DNA of 18,715 bases, from positions 1 to 18,715 of the forward strand of contig DIHK01000011.1 in the NCBI GenBank assembly GCA_002420115.1, read 5' to 3'. Position numbers and translations under genes: made by a program. Numbering within the stretch: position 1 is the stretch's first letter; the number at the start of each line of letters is the position of its first letter. The stretch is from Nitrospira sp. UBA5698. GTDB taxonomy: Bacteria; Nitrospirota; Nitrospiria; Nitrospirales; Nitrospiraceae. Below the pieces are notes generated by a model that did no database searches, was not told the DNA's origin, and saw only the letters and a program-made list of their open reading frames with translations. Positions 7,908 through 15,270 of this stretch are shown here, piece after piece.

Positions 7908-8783
7908 TCATTGGGTGCTGGCTGGTGATGACGACACTTTCTTCCAGTGATAGGTGCCGCCGTGTTCCTTCGGCGGGATATTTTTTCTCGTATCAACTCG
8001 GGTGTACCACCAGATTCCCTTGGCTTCTTTTCCGTCTTCCGAGAGCAGCACCTCAAACCCACCTTCTCGATCGTTGCCGGGCTGAAACCAGGTACCTTGC
8101 CAAAGGCGATTTTCAATCTTGGTGGTGACGAACCGTCCCCCTTGTTGCGTATAGGGGCCGTTCCCACCCTTATCGAGGGTGGCTTTGTAGCGTTTTTCAT
8201 CCTCGACCTCGAGAATGTCCCATTCTCCACTGACATCCGGCATCGCCGCAGGAGCGGTACTCACGAGCTTTTGTGCCCCTGCTGTTGCTGTCGGCGAGGC
8301 AAGCGGGCCGCCAAGTTGAGCAGATCGAAAAGACTCATGCCATGACAGCAGTTGCCATCGTCCGGCACGACGCTCGAGCACACCGGTTTCCCGTAAAGGA
8401 AGCACGGTTCGTTTGACGGTTGACCCCTCACCGACATAGCGGATGTAGTCGACTTCCATCGCAAACCAGGCCAGATCTCCCTTGGCCCAGACCTTCAGCT
8501 CGGTGATAGGGATTTCGATTTTCTGAGCGTTGACAAATTCCTCACGCATCTCCCGCTCGAAGTCGGGCCAGCCAACGTATTTGCGGCCACCGACGGTATA
8601 ACTGACGATATCGGCATCGTGCGCCATGAGGCGTGACAGTGCAGGAAGGTCTTTTTCAGCGTTTGCACGGATCATCATGCGAATGGCTGTCTCGGGATCG
8701 GTGGGTTCCGCACCCCAGGAATTCGTTGTGACGCAGAGAAAAAAGACGAGACTTGCAAGAACAAACGACGCCTGTTGGCGCAT
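7908..8783 (-). CDS. Exported two-domain protein: SnoaL/NTF2-like plus C-terminal beta domain
   Basis: A 291-residue secreted protein. The ATG at 8783 is preferred because GGGAG lies about ten bases upstream and the product starts with a signal peptide (about 1-24, ending SWGA). Residues about 28-150 look like a SnoaL/DUF4440 (NTF2-fold) domain, with the pattern of a helix starting at AIRMMIRANAEKDL, a phrase on time or stage of the substrate (MAHDADIVSY), and a final strand WQLLSWHES. A Pro/Ala linker (about 158-180) leads to a second domain of about 100 residues rich in Trp and Gly (GEWDILEV, GTWFQPGNDREGGFEV, GIWWYTRV) that I do not recognise but expect to be all-beta. It is the first gene of a probable pair with the PHM-like gene. 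Confidence 0.7.
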   Translation of the reverse strand: MRQQASFVLASLVFFLCVTTNSWGAEPTDPETAIRMMIRANAEKDLPALSRLMAHDADIVSYTVGGRKYVGWPDFEREMREEFVNAQKIEIPITELKVWAKGDLAWFAMEVDYIRYVGEGSTVKRTVLPLRETGVLERRAGRWQLLSWHESFRSAQLGGPLASPTATAGAQKLVSTAPAAMPDVSGEWDILEVEDEKRYKATLDKGGNGPYTQQGGRFVTTKIENRLWQGTWFQPGNDREGGFEVLLSEDGKEAKGIWWYTRVDTRKNIPPKEHGGTYHWKKVSSSPASTQ

Positions 8784-8828
8784 GTGACAGACTCCCTCAG
8801 TATGACGGGTTTCACTAGGTGATGAAGG

Positions 8829-8857
8829 AACGTACACGCCCACGTGGGTCTTGTCAA
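8829..8857 (-). promoter_or_regulatory. Candidate promoter of the SnoaL-PHM pair with overlapping palindrome
   Basis: A perfect -35 box TTGACA (8857-8852) is followed after 17 bases by a weak -10 TACGTT (8834-8829), in the gap after the phosphatase gene. A perfect 10-base palindrome CCCACGTGGG (8839-8848) fills the spacer, a placement suited to a repressor. Confidence 0.4.
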
Positions 8858-8864
8858 CAGCGAA

Positions 8865-8897
8865 GTCGTCGTCGGCTTACCGACAGGCGACGACGAC
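8865..8897. repeat. Inverted repeat overlapping the end of the phosphatase gene
   Basis: GTCGTCGTCG (8865-8874) and CGACGACGAC (8888-8897) are perfect complements around a 13-base loop that contains the phosphatase stop codon. No T run follows on the minus strand. It could be a weak terminator, or only the product of repeated Val codons at the gene end. Confidence 0.35.
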
Positions 8898-9623
8898 GAC
8901 CGTGACGTTGTCTTCGCCGCCACGATCGAGTGCCGCGGCGATCAGACGATCACAGGCACCGGCCGGGCTAGGATCGCCATCGCACAGAACTTGGTGAATG
9001 TCCTGGTCCTCCAACATCTTTGTGAGGCCATCTGAGCAGAGAATCACGAGATCGTCTTCCTGCATGGCACAGCCGGCGATTGTGGGGGCTACTGTTGCCG
9101 TGACGCCAAGGGCGCGAGTCAAGACATGTCGTTCGGGATGGGTCTTGGCTGTTTCAGGAGTGAGGATGCCACGTTCAAGGTATTTTTCGATCAATGAGTG
9201 ATCTCTGGTGAGTGGAGTCAGCGCCCCAGCTCGAAACCGGTAGGCACGGCTGTCACCGATGTGAGCGACGTAGGCCATCGAGGTTTGATCAGGGATGACT
9301 GTCAGCAGTACGAGGGTGGTTCCCATGCCCTTGAGTTTCGGTTGGGAGCGGGCCTGAGCCAAGATGGCTTCGTGCGCGCGACTGATCAGTGCAGTCAGCA
9401 CATCGATTGGTGAGGTTCCGCTACGGAGCTGCTCCTGTGAGAACGCAGCTTGGGCTTGCACCGTCGCGATGGCCGTTTGGGCCGCAACCGCGCCACCCAC
9501 GTGACCTCCCATTCCGTCGGCGACCGCCCACATGCCTGCGGAGTCGATGACGGCAAAGGCATCCTGGTTTGATGCCCGTACCAGACCGGTTTCGCTTCGG
9601 CCGATGCCGATCCATGTACTCAT
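8877..9623 (-). CDS. PP2C-type serine/threonine protein phosphatase
   Basis: A 248-residue single-domain PPM/PP2C phosphatase, a soluble Mn/Mg-dependent enzyme that removes phosphate from Ser/Thr residues and usually reverses Hanks-type kinases. Metal-site motifs are intact: SNQD with Asp21, DGMGGHVGG with Asp36, CSDGL in the second half, and GGEDNVTV near the end. The length matches the bacterial Stp/PrpC group. Its ATG overlaps the stop of the upstream exonuclease-like gene by four bases (ATGA), so translation is coupled. No partner kinase is present in this window. Confidence 0.92.
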   Translation of the reverse strand: MSTWIGIGRSETGLVRASNQDAFAVIDSAGMWAVADGMGGHVGGAVAAQTAIATVQAQAAFSQEQLRSGTSPIDVLTALISRAHEAILAQARSQPKLKGMGTTLVLLTVIPDQTSMAYVAHIGDSRAYRFRAGALTPLTRDHSLIEKYLERGILTPETAKTHPERHVLTRALGVTATVAPTIAGCAMQEDDLVILCSDGLTKMLEDQDIHQVLCDGDPSPAGACDRLIAAALDRGGEDNVTVVVVACR

Positions 9624-10414
9624 CGGGTTTCAGTTGGGTGAAAGCTAGACAGCGCGACCAACGACGGGCCTAATTGATTCATCAAATCCTCCGCAAATCG
9701 ATCTGCCAGAAGCACGAGATTTTCAGTATCCGCCCGGTTGTAGGCTAAGAGCCGGTCACGAGCGGCCACGTCCCCATGACCCCACTGAGCCCAGAGGCGA
9801 ACTGCGTCCCATCCATCCAGACCCCGGATAGATTCGCCCCGCTCGATACCCAACGTCCGTTCAATGTGCTTGAGTCCGCCCTGTAATGCAAGTCGGCGGG
9901 CGGCAACACACAGATCGAAGTGCCAGGGAGGTAGACGAAGTCCGGGGAACTTAGCACAGAGATAGGGAATATCAAACCGGGACCCAAAAAATGTCACGAG
10001 AAGATCGCAGTGATCAAGTTCGGCCTGTAGTCGTTCTGCTGTGAGGGTTTCCCCCCGCACCAGACTCAGCGTGTGTCCATGGTGATGGAGTCCGACAACC
10101 GTGACCTCGCCTTCCTGTGGAGAGGCACCGGTGGTCTCAATGTCCAGATAGCCTGCACGGGAACGGCAGGTGCCGTAGAGCCGCCAATGTTCGCGCCGCG
10201 GAAAGCGCGCAGCCAATTGATCCAACCGGCCCTGTTCCGCCGATGATTGTGCCGTACGGAGTTCATCGTCGTACCAACGTTTCCGAGCCGTCGAGAGCCC
10301 GGGAATTGCAGGTTGAGCGAGGAACTGCGTCCAGTTCAGCGTACCCTCCTGCCACCAGCGGCGTTCCGTGACAGGACCGACGCCAGGCAAGAAGATAAAG
10401 CTGGAGGTGAGCAT
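9620..10414 (-). CDS. RNase H-fold DEDDy exonuclease-like protein (YprB family)
   Basis: A 264-residue protein of the DnaQ-like 3'-5' exonuclease fold. The catalytic set is complete: Asp91 and Glu93 (YLDIETTG), Asp148 (SRFDIPYL) and Tyr225/Asp229 (YNRAD), which is the DEDDy arrangement. A short helix-hairpin-helix-like segment (LPGVGPVTERRWWQEG, about 9-24) opens the protein, as in many YprB-like proteins. The substrate, DNA or RNA, cannot be told. The ATG at 10414 is chosen; a GTG directly before it would add one residue. Neither has a clear ribosome site. It is the first gene of a coupled pair with the PP2C phosphatase and is divergent from the cyclophilin-like gene across a gap of 108 bases. 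Confidence 0.83.
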   Translation of the reverse strand: MLTSSFIFLPGVGPVTERRWWQEGTLNWTQFLAQPAIPGLSTARKRWYDDELRTAQSSAEQGRLDQLAARFPRREHWRLYGTCRSRAGYLDIETTGASPQEGEVTVVGLHHHGHTLSLVRGETLTAERLQAELDHCDLLVTFFGSRFDIPYLCAKFPGLRLPPWHFDLCVAARRLALQGGLKHIERTLGIERGESIRGLDGWDAVRLWAQWGHGDVAARDRLLAYNRADTENLVLLADRFAEDLMNQLGPSLVALSSFHPTETR

Positions 10415-10431
10415 CACGGAGGATTGTAGCC

Positions 10432-10460
10432 TTGATTTCGCGTAGGAGACAAGCTAGAGT
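10432..10460 (+). promoter_or_regulatory. Candidate promoter of the cyclophilin-DUF507 operon
   Basis: TTGATT (10432-10437), 17 bases, TAGAGT (10455-10460), in the divergent gap. Each box matches four of six consensus positions, so the call is weak. Confidence 0.28.
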
Positions 10461-10522
10461 TCGCGACATCTATTACAACTGCAGTAGTATGGTGCAGCAG
10501 TACAGCCAGGAACTGTTTGCAG

Positions 10523-10915
10523 ATGGATCCCACGACTGTGCCGGCAAAACGAATTCGTATTACCGTCGGCGGCGTTCAGCTTGAAGCAGAACTCCGAAAG
10601 ACCAAGACGGCGGATGAGGTGTATGCGGCGCTTCCCGTGACGGCGCCGGTTCATACATGGGGAGAGGAGTTCTATTTTCCCCTTTCCGGAGTCCGCGACC
10701 ATCGAGAAACGGCGACGACGCAAGTCAAAGTGGGTGATGTTGCATTCTGGGGTGCCGGGCAAGTCCTCGCCATCTTTTTTGGACGGACGCCGATGAGTAC
10801 GGGAGTGGACCCGGTGCCGGCCGATCGGGTGAATATCGTCGGAAAGATTATCGGCGATGCCGCACAGCTCCGGCAGGTCATGCACGCGCCGTCCATTGTG
10901 CTCGAGCAGGGGTAA
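10523..10915 (+). CDS. Cyclophilin-fold (TM1367-like) small protein
   Basis: A 130-residue protein of the bacterial cyclophilin-like family typified by TM1367. Family features visible are an opening strand with GGVQLEAEL, the segment VYAALPVTAPVHTWGEEFYF, the GDVAFWGAGQVLAIFFGRTP core and the VNIVGKI ending. These proteins share the beta-barrel of cyclophilin; no isomerase activity is established, and I infer none here. Start: the ATG at 10523 is preferred; a TTG two codons upstream (10517) is closer to the AGGA at 10508-10511 and is possible. Two DUF507 genes follow, the first only five bases away, so this is probably the head of the operon. Confidence 0.72.
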   Translation: MDPTTVPAKRIRITVGGVQLEAELRKTKTADEVYAALPVTAPVHTWGEEFYFPLSGVRDHRETATTQVKVGDVAFWGAGQVLAIFFGRTPMSTGVDPVPADRVNIVGKIIGDAAQLRQVMHAPSIVLEQG

Positions 10916-10920
10916 ACGCG

Positions 10921-11202
10921 ATGCGACTGTCGAAAGAGCGGGTGCGTCATCTCGCGGAAAGTCTGATGGGGCATCTGCAGCGACACGACGATCTTGAACT
11001 GGTTGGAGACCGCAAGGTCTTGGTCGAGGCGCTGGATCATGCCATCACACAGGAGTTGTCAGCTGAAGATCGTCTGAATGCCGAGGTGCGCCAACTCCTG
11101 AAGGGCTATGAGCAGCAGATCGAACAGGGGCAGGTGGATTACCAAAGAATGTTTCAGATGGTGAAGCAGAAGTTGGTGCGTGAGCGGGGAATCATTCTCT
11201 GA
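10921..11202 (+). CDS. DUF507 family protein, first of a tandem pair
   Basis: A 93-residue, highly charged, helical protein of the DUF507 family. The recognisable pattern is MRLSKERVRHLAESL at the start, a central LVEALDHAITQELSAEDRLNAEV, and the QMVKQKLVRERG ending. Function is unknown; no enzyme motif or membrane segment is visible. It starts five bases after the cyclophilin-like stop, with AGGGG just upstream. The next gene is a diverged paralogue, and such pairing is common for this family in several delta-proteobacterial and Nitrospira genomes (recollection, not checked). Confidence 0.82.
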   Translation: MRLSKERVRHLAESLMGHLQRHDDLELVGDRKVLVEALDHAITQELSAEDRLNAEVRQLLKGYEQQIEQGQVDYQRMFQMVKQKLVRERGIIL

Positions 11203-11207
11203 GCGTG

Positions 11208-11275
11208 ATAAGGTGAAGCGTATTTCGTGAAGCGTTCGCGAACGACGAGACACGAGCGACGTACGACGCGTGTGA
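11208..11275. repeat. Low-complexity spacer with direct repeats and a palindrome
   Basis: The gap between the two DUF507 genes holds GTGAAGCG twice with a 14-base period (11213-11220, 11227-11234), the perfect 12-base palindrome CGTTCGCGAACG (11233-11244), and then many CGA/ACG-type words. It resembles decayed short-motif spacer DNA rather than a coding remnant. Confidence 0.45.
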
Positions 11276-11276
11276 T

Positions 11277-11552
11277 ATGTTGACGGAAGAGAAAGTCAGC
11301 CATTTATCGCATGTGATTCTCACGGCTATGAAGAACGTTTCCGGTGTTCGGCTCAAGCGCAGTGACGAGCTGGTGTTGAAGGAAATTAAGAAGGTGTTGG
11401 CGGATGAACTTGCGCAGGAGCAGCACATTGATCGGACGGTAAGGACGAAGCTCGCCTCATATTCGCGAGGTCTTGTTGAGGGGAGTGCCGAATGGGATGT
11501 GTTGTATCGCAAGACGTTCGAAGAAGAGACTCGCAAACAGGTGAAGCGCTGA
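11277..11552 (+). CDS. DUF507 family protein, second of a tandem pair
   Basis: A 91-residue paralogue of the preceding gene, starting MLTEEKVSHLSHVIL with the same layout: central KEIKKVLADELAQEQHIDRTVRTKL and a charged WDVLYRKTFEEETRKQVKR end. It is clearly diverged from the first copy, so the duplication is old. The ATG at 11277 has no visible Shine-Dalgarno sequence. The 74-base gap before it contains short repeats, so it may depend on readthrough from upstream. Function is unknown. Confidence 0.8.
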   Translation: MLTEEKVSHLSHVILTAMKNVSGVRLKRSDELVLKEIKKVLADELAQEQHIDRTVRTKLASYSRGLVEGSAEWDVLYRKTFEEETRKQVKR

Positions 11553-11571
11553 ACAACGAGGTTCTGTGACC

Positions 11572-12027
11572 ATGACAAGGATGATCTCACGCGCGGCGGT
11601 TCTTGGTCTCCTGGTCCTGCTGCTCGTAGGCACAGGCTGTTTCCAGAAGCGGAAGCCGCTGGTGCCGCTGGCTCTGGATGGGGAAGCCCGGCCGCAGGCC
11701 ATGACCTTGACCGAACAGGGGACACAGGCGTATCAGGCACAGCAGTTTGAAGAAGCCAAACAGTATTTCGAACAAGCCGTGACTGAAGCGCCGAAATCCG
11801 GCCAGGCCCACTACAACTATGCGTTGGCGCTGAACGCGCTCGGCGATTCAGCGGTCGCGAGAAAGCATTTTCTGGAAGCTGCTGATCTCGCTCCTGGAGA
11901 CAAAGTCATTTGGGACTCACCGGCACTCTCCCCATACGGCAACCCTGAGGACAAGAATAAGAAAAAGCCGGGGCTCTATACGCCTCGTCGATCATCGTTC
12001 GGAAGTGGCATGCCAGGCGGCTATTAA
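11572..12027 (+). CDS. TPR-repeat lipoprotein (probable)
   Basis: A 151-residue exported protein. The N-terminus has a short basic stretch, a hydrophobic core (AAVLGLLVLLLVGTG) and Cys24 or so, a plausible lipobox (VGTGC, although the -3 position is Gly rather than Leu). The mature part holds about two tetratricopeptide repeats: TEQGTQAYQAQQFEEAKQYF followed by HYNYALALNALGDSAVARKHF. The tail is Pro/Gly/Lys-rich (PRRSSFGSGMPGGY). The ATG at 11572 is chosen, with GAGG at 11558-11561 about ten bases before; a GTG at 11566 is possible. TPRs usually mediate protein-protein contact; a role in envelope assembly is a guess only. Confidence 0.7.
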   Translation: MTRMISRAAVLGLLVLLLVGTGCFQKRKPLVPLALDGEARPQAMTLTEQGTQAYQAQQFEEAKQYFEQAVTEAPKSGQAHYNYALALNALGDSAVARKHFLEAADLAPGDKVIWDSPALSPYGNPEDKNKKKPGLYTPRRSSFGSGMPGGY

Positions 12028-12057
12028 TTCACGTCAATCATGACGAAGGGTGGAGCT

Positions 12058-12525
12058 ATGAGCAAAGAACTGGCGGTTGGAGACAAGGCACCGGAGCTTG
12101 GCATTCCAGATCAGCATGGAAAAGCTGTGATGCTCAAGAGTTTTAAGGGAAAACAGATCGTCCTCTACTTCTATCCAAAAGACGATACGCCTGGATGTAC
12201 GAAAGAGTCCTGTGATTTTCGCGATGTAGAGTCTCAGATCCTTCGGGCGGGTGGCGCCATTGTGGGTGTCAGTTTGGATGGGAGAGAATCCCACCAGAAG
12301 TTCATTAAGAAATTTGGGTTACCGTTTCCGCTGCTCAGTGATGAAGATGCCGCCATCTCCAAGGCCTATGGTGTCTACAAAGAGAAGAATATGTACGGGA
12401 AGAAGTACTGGGGTATCGAGCGCAGCACGTTTGTCATTGATCTTGAAGGAAACGTGAAAGCGGTCTTTCGGAAAGTGAAAGTCGATGGTCATGCAGACGA
12501 AGTCCTGAAAGCATTGAAGGCGTAG
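12058..12525 (+). CDS. bcp: Bcp-type thiol peroxidase (peroxiredoxin)
   Basis: A 155-residue peroxiredoxin of the Bcp/PrxQ group, a cytoplasmic thioredoxin-dependent peroxidase that removes H2O2 and organic hydroperoxides. The active site TPGCTKESC gives the peroxidatic Cys47 and the resolving Cys52, five residues apart, as expected for two-Cys Bcp. Conserved YFYPKDDTPGC, GVSLDG and FPLLSDED segments are present. Length equals that of E. coli Bcp (156). The ATG at 12058 is preferred to one at 12040 because GGTGGAG lies just upstream and the product then starts at the usual place. The thioredoxin gene at 490 is a plausible electron donor. Confidence 0.94.
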   Translation: MSKELAVGDKAPELGIPDQHGKAVMLKSFKGKQIVLYFYPKDDTPGCTKESCDFRDVESQILRAGGAIVGVSLDGRESHQKFIKKFGLPFPLLSDEDAAISKAYGVYKEKNMYGKKYWGIERSTFVIDLEGNVKAVFRKVKVDGHADEVLKALKA

Positions 12526-12580
12526 TCGCCATCAGCGATCTTGTGCGGTGTTTTTCAACTCTCAGAAGGCCGTGCGGCTT

Positions 12581-13432
12581 ATGATGCTTTCAATCCGCAG
12601 GGCCTGCCTCGTGTTCATCCTGCTCAGTACTGCCTTTCCGGACCTACTGTTCGCGGCGGAGAAGAGCTCCGCCGCCATTTTTGTGAAAGATGGGCTGACC
12701 ACACCTGGCCAGCCGGCGACCGTCGAAGCCAAACTCGTTTCGAAACATCTGGTGCTCATTGCTGCACTCGGAGGAGAACCACTTGAACTCGTGGTCGATG
12801 GAAAGGTGGTCGCCGAGGCGTTGACCGGTTGGGATGGCAGGGCATTCCTGACCTTCACTCCAAAGGCACAAGGTCTTGTATCAGTCCAAGTCCGCGTCGG
12901 GAAGAGTCCGCGAGTAGATCAGGCTGAAGGCCAAGGCAATCTCGTCGTGTGGGAGAAGCGGCAGCCCATCCTTGTGATCGAGCTGTCGTCGCTGCGTGAG
13001 CAGCCGGCACCTAGTCGAGTGCCACCCGTTGGTGCCACGATCGAATCAGAACGGAAGCCTCTGGCTGATGCGGTCGAGGAGCTTGGGAAGCTTACGCAGT
13101 TTTATTACCGAGTCATCTATGTGGTGGAAGGGCGGGATGGGTTTCACCGCAGTGCCGAAGTCAGGGAGTGGCTGAAGAACCATAAGTTTCCGACCGGCTA
13201 CGTCTTGACGCTCCCTGTCATCGATACGAACACGATGGGGACGAAGATTGACGAGCTCCATGCAGCCGGCTGGAGGACCGTGAAGGTCGGCGTTGGCCGA
13301 TCGAAAGGATTTGCCGAGGCGTTTCTTCAACGCCGTCTCGAAGCGATCATGGTGCCGGAACCGTCAAAAGGCGATGTGCCACGCAAGGCGAAAGTGGCGA
13401 AGGATTGGAAGGAGGTGAGGAAGAAGCTGTAG
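12581..13432 (+). CDS. Exported protein with N-terminal beta domain and possible degenerate HAD-like domain
   Basis: A 283-residue secreted protein. The ATG at 12581 is chosen because it gives a typical signal peptide (cleavage about LFA/AEK) with AGAAGG ten or so bases upstream; a GTG at 12548 would add eleven residues. Residues about 28-120 form an all-beta domain of immunoglobulin type (PGQPATVEAKLV, DGKVVAEALTGWDGRAFLTFTP). From residue about 130 the order of elements resembles a HAD-fold hydrolase: ILVIELSS where such enzymes have DxD, then YYRVIYVVEGRDGF, WLKNHKFPTGYVL, and a VGVGRSKGFAEAF end. The catalytic Asp pair is absent, so it would be non-enzymatic (inference). I could not name the family. 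Confidence 0.6.
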   Translation: MMLSIRRACLVFILLSTAFPDLLFAAEKSSAAIFVKDGLTTPGQPATVEAKLVSKHLVLIAALGGEPLELVVDGKVVAEALTGWDGRAFLTFTPKAQGLVSVQVRVGKSPRVDQAEGQGNLVVWEKRQPILVIELSSLREQPAPSRVPPVGATIESERKPLADAVEELGKLTQFYYRVIYVVEGRDGFHRSAEVREWLKNHKFPTGYVLTLPVIDTNTMGTKIDELHAAGWRTVKVGVGRSKGFAEAFLQRRLEAIMVPEPSKGDVPRKAKVAKDWKEVRKKL

Positions 13433-13493
13433 TGGTGATTACTTGTCTATGAACGTGTTGTTGTGTTCAGTATTGTGTGAGCGTTAAGCTTCA

Positions 13494-14825
13494 TCAATTA
13501 GCGTCTTCTTCGCGGCGATTTTGCACTGAAAGCATGGCATCAATTATCTTGGCTATGTTTTCTGCCTTTAAAGTGATGTTGTAAGAGGTATCTGTCTTTA
13601 TAAGCTTCTTTGTCGAGGTTCGGTCCTTGTTAAGATATGCGAGGGCGTAGGCTCTATAAAAAGGATTGCTAAAAGAATACCGTCCTGAATTCTGATCGTA
13701 GCGAACGAATTCTCCCCTGTCTTCACTCTGTAACTCTTTAAGGCAGTGTACTAAGTTGCTCTGCGGATATTTGTGGTGATACGAGCGTATTGCGTCATAT
13801 ATATCACCTTTTGTTCCGCCTTCCTGTGGTAGCTTTGCCAAGCCTTCAATCACAATTCTAAAGTTATCGAATTGGCCATGCCGCTTTCTATATAGTGCTT
13901 TATCGAGAACACCTTTTAAGGAATCACTTGAGTCTTCTATGTAGTCCCTTATCGCCTTTTGAAGTTCCTCTTCGCCTATTCCCACCTTGTTGTTGGCGGT
14001 TTCGAGCACTCCCTTCGCCCTGCATAAACCTAGTCCTAAACTGTGACACACTGAGGCGAGGCCATTTGAAAGTAATGTGATTTCACGTTTAACGACACTG
14101 TCGATCGAAATATTCAATAGGTCTTCACTTTTAGCTAAAATTTCTCTAATTTCAAAGGATGACATTAGAGGTACTTCGATTTCTGATATCCTGTTGCTCA
14201 TTTCGGCATCATACTGAACGACAAGTCGAGCTGTGTCGACTGCCCCAATAGCAACTACTTTCAATGTAGGCCATTCATTTGCGAGGTCCATGAAAACTTT
14301 CATTATTTGCGACAATTTCTTTCCATGGTCTTGGGAAACCTTGTGAAAGTCCTCTAGTACCCAACAACATTTTGCGGCTCCAATATATCTGCCAAGCCTC
14401 TGGGGAGTAAGTTCTGGCGGAAGTACCGGTCGCTTTTCAACCATGCTAGTTACATCAGAAGCTGCTCCCAGTTTCGCCCTAATACCAAAATAGTCGCCAG
14501 CTATCTCTCCAGATATTGAATAGGAGTCTTTCGTCTTTACGGTTGCGTCATAGTATTGCCCAAGTTGATCAAAAGCATCGCGCAAGATTTGTTCGAAGGT
14601 CATTCCGGACATACAACGAGTTGTCAGGTGATTCTCGTACAATTGGCATAGCTTATTCTCCAAAAGTGTTGTTTTGCCTGAACCGGAATGGCCATAAATA
14701 ACCATCTGTTTTCCGGGCGTTTGGAGTGCATTAACAAGTTTAGTGTTAATCGCCTCCCGCTCTACAAAAGAAATTCTGGCGGGTTTAGCTGGAGTGAATA
14801 CGTCGATAACGCTGTGAGTGTCCAT
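13494..14825 (-). CDS. Lone P-loop ATPase with C-terminal winged-helix-like domain
   Basis: A 443-residue P-loop NTPase of AAA/STAND type that I cannot assign to a named family. Walker A GHSGSGKT is at 45-52, Walker B is WVLEDFHKV at 155-163 (Glu158/Asp159), followed by a sensor-like KVVAIGAVDTARLV. Residues about 325-400 look like a winged helix: FDNFRIVIEGLAKLP, then NLVHCLKELQSEDRGEFVRYD, ending in GRYSFSNPFYRAYALAYL, a pattern seen in ORC1/Cdc6-like and STAND ATPases. No effector domain, signal peptide or membrane segment is visible. The gene is clearly AT-richer than its neighbours and rich in AAT/ATA-type codons, indicating recent transfer. The ATG at 14825 has only a weak ribosome site. 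No partner gene adjoins it. Confidence 0.75.
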   Translation of the reverse strand: MDTHSVIDVFTPAKPARISFVEREAINTKLVNALQTPGKQMVIYGHSGSGKTTLLENKLCQLYENHLTTRCMSGMTFEQILRDAFDQLGQYYDATVKTKDSYSISGEIAGDYFGIRAKLGAASDVTSMVEKRPVLPPELTPQRLGRYIGAAKCCWVLEDFHKVSQDHGKKLSQIMKVFMDLANEWPTLKVVAIGAVDTARLVVQYDAEMSNRISEIEVPLMSSFEIREILAKSEDLLNISIDSVVKREITLLSNGLASVCHSLGLGLCRAKGVLETANNKVGIGEEELQKAIRDYIEDSSDSLKGVLDKALYRKRHGQFDNFRIVIEGLAKLPQEGGTKGDIYDAIRSYHHKYPQSNLVHCLKELQSEDRGEFVRYDQNSGRYSFSNPFYRAYALAYLNKDRTSTKKLIKTDTSYNITLKAENIAKIIDAMLSVQNRREEDAN

Positions 14826-15189
14826 ATCTTCATTTCCAACTGACAGATGAGTATGTGGAAATGTATTGGAGCCTATCTTGCAATCGACTTACGATCCGGT
14901 TGGTAAATATAGCTGCAGTTATATATCTTGCCAAAGACCAGGACTGGTTAAATAAGTTCAAGATGGTCAAGGCTACGATTTACTGCTATTAATGTCAATA
15001 GAGCATATTGTGCAGTGTCATATCTTGATCAGGGTCAGATCGTTTCATTATTTGTAAATCTTACTCTCCAGGACTGCATTGCGTGAGATCGAGGACAATG
15101 AAAATGAGTGGGAGTACTCATGATCGAGATTTAGGATCTGGATGGGAATCCAATGGCAGTCAGCGATGGCGGTGATGGGGAGAAAGGGG
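14826..15189. other. AT-rich intergenic region between ATPase and insertion sequence
   Basis: Apart from the promoter described at 14906-14934, I see no gene here. A small inverted repeat ATGAGT-6-ACTCAT lies near 15103-15122. No fragment of the HD-GYP tail that is found on the other side of the IS could be recognised on this side. Confidence 0.5.
14906..14934 (-). promoter_or_regulatory. Sigma-70-type promoter of the ATPase gene
   Basis: On the minus strand TTGGCA (14934-14929), 17 bases, TATATT (14911-14906): five of six matches in each box with ideal spacing. This gives a leader of roughly 75 bases before the ATG. Confidence 0.6.
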
Positions 15190-15210
15190 GTCTCTAATCC
15201 AGCGGGAGGT

Positions 15211-15230
15211 CCCCGCCTGTAAAGGCGGGG
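15211..15230. repeat. IS left-end hairpin
   Basis: Stem CCCCGCCT/AGGCGGGG of 8 base pairs with loop GTAA. The 20-base core is identical to the core of the right-end hairpin. Confidence 0.8.
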
Positions 15231-15270
15231 GTGTGAGCAGGGTCCCGCGTCTTCCGGTAGACTGAGCAGC

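Noticed and set aside
7828..7911. Upstream extension of the PHM-like gene
   Set aside because: The added 28 residues precede a good signal peptide, and the strong ribosome site is at the later ATG.
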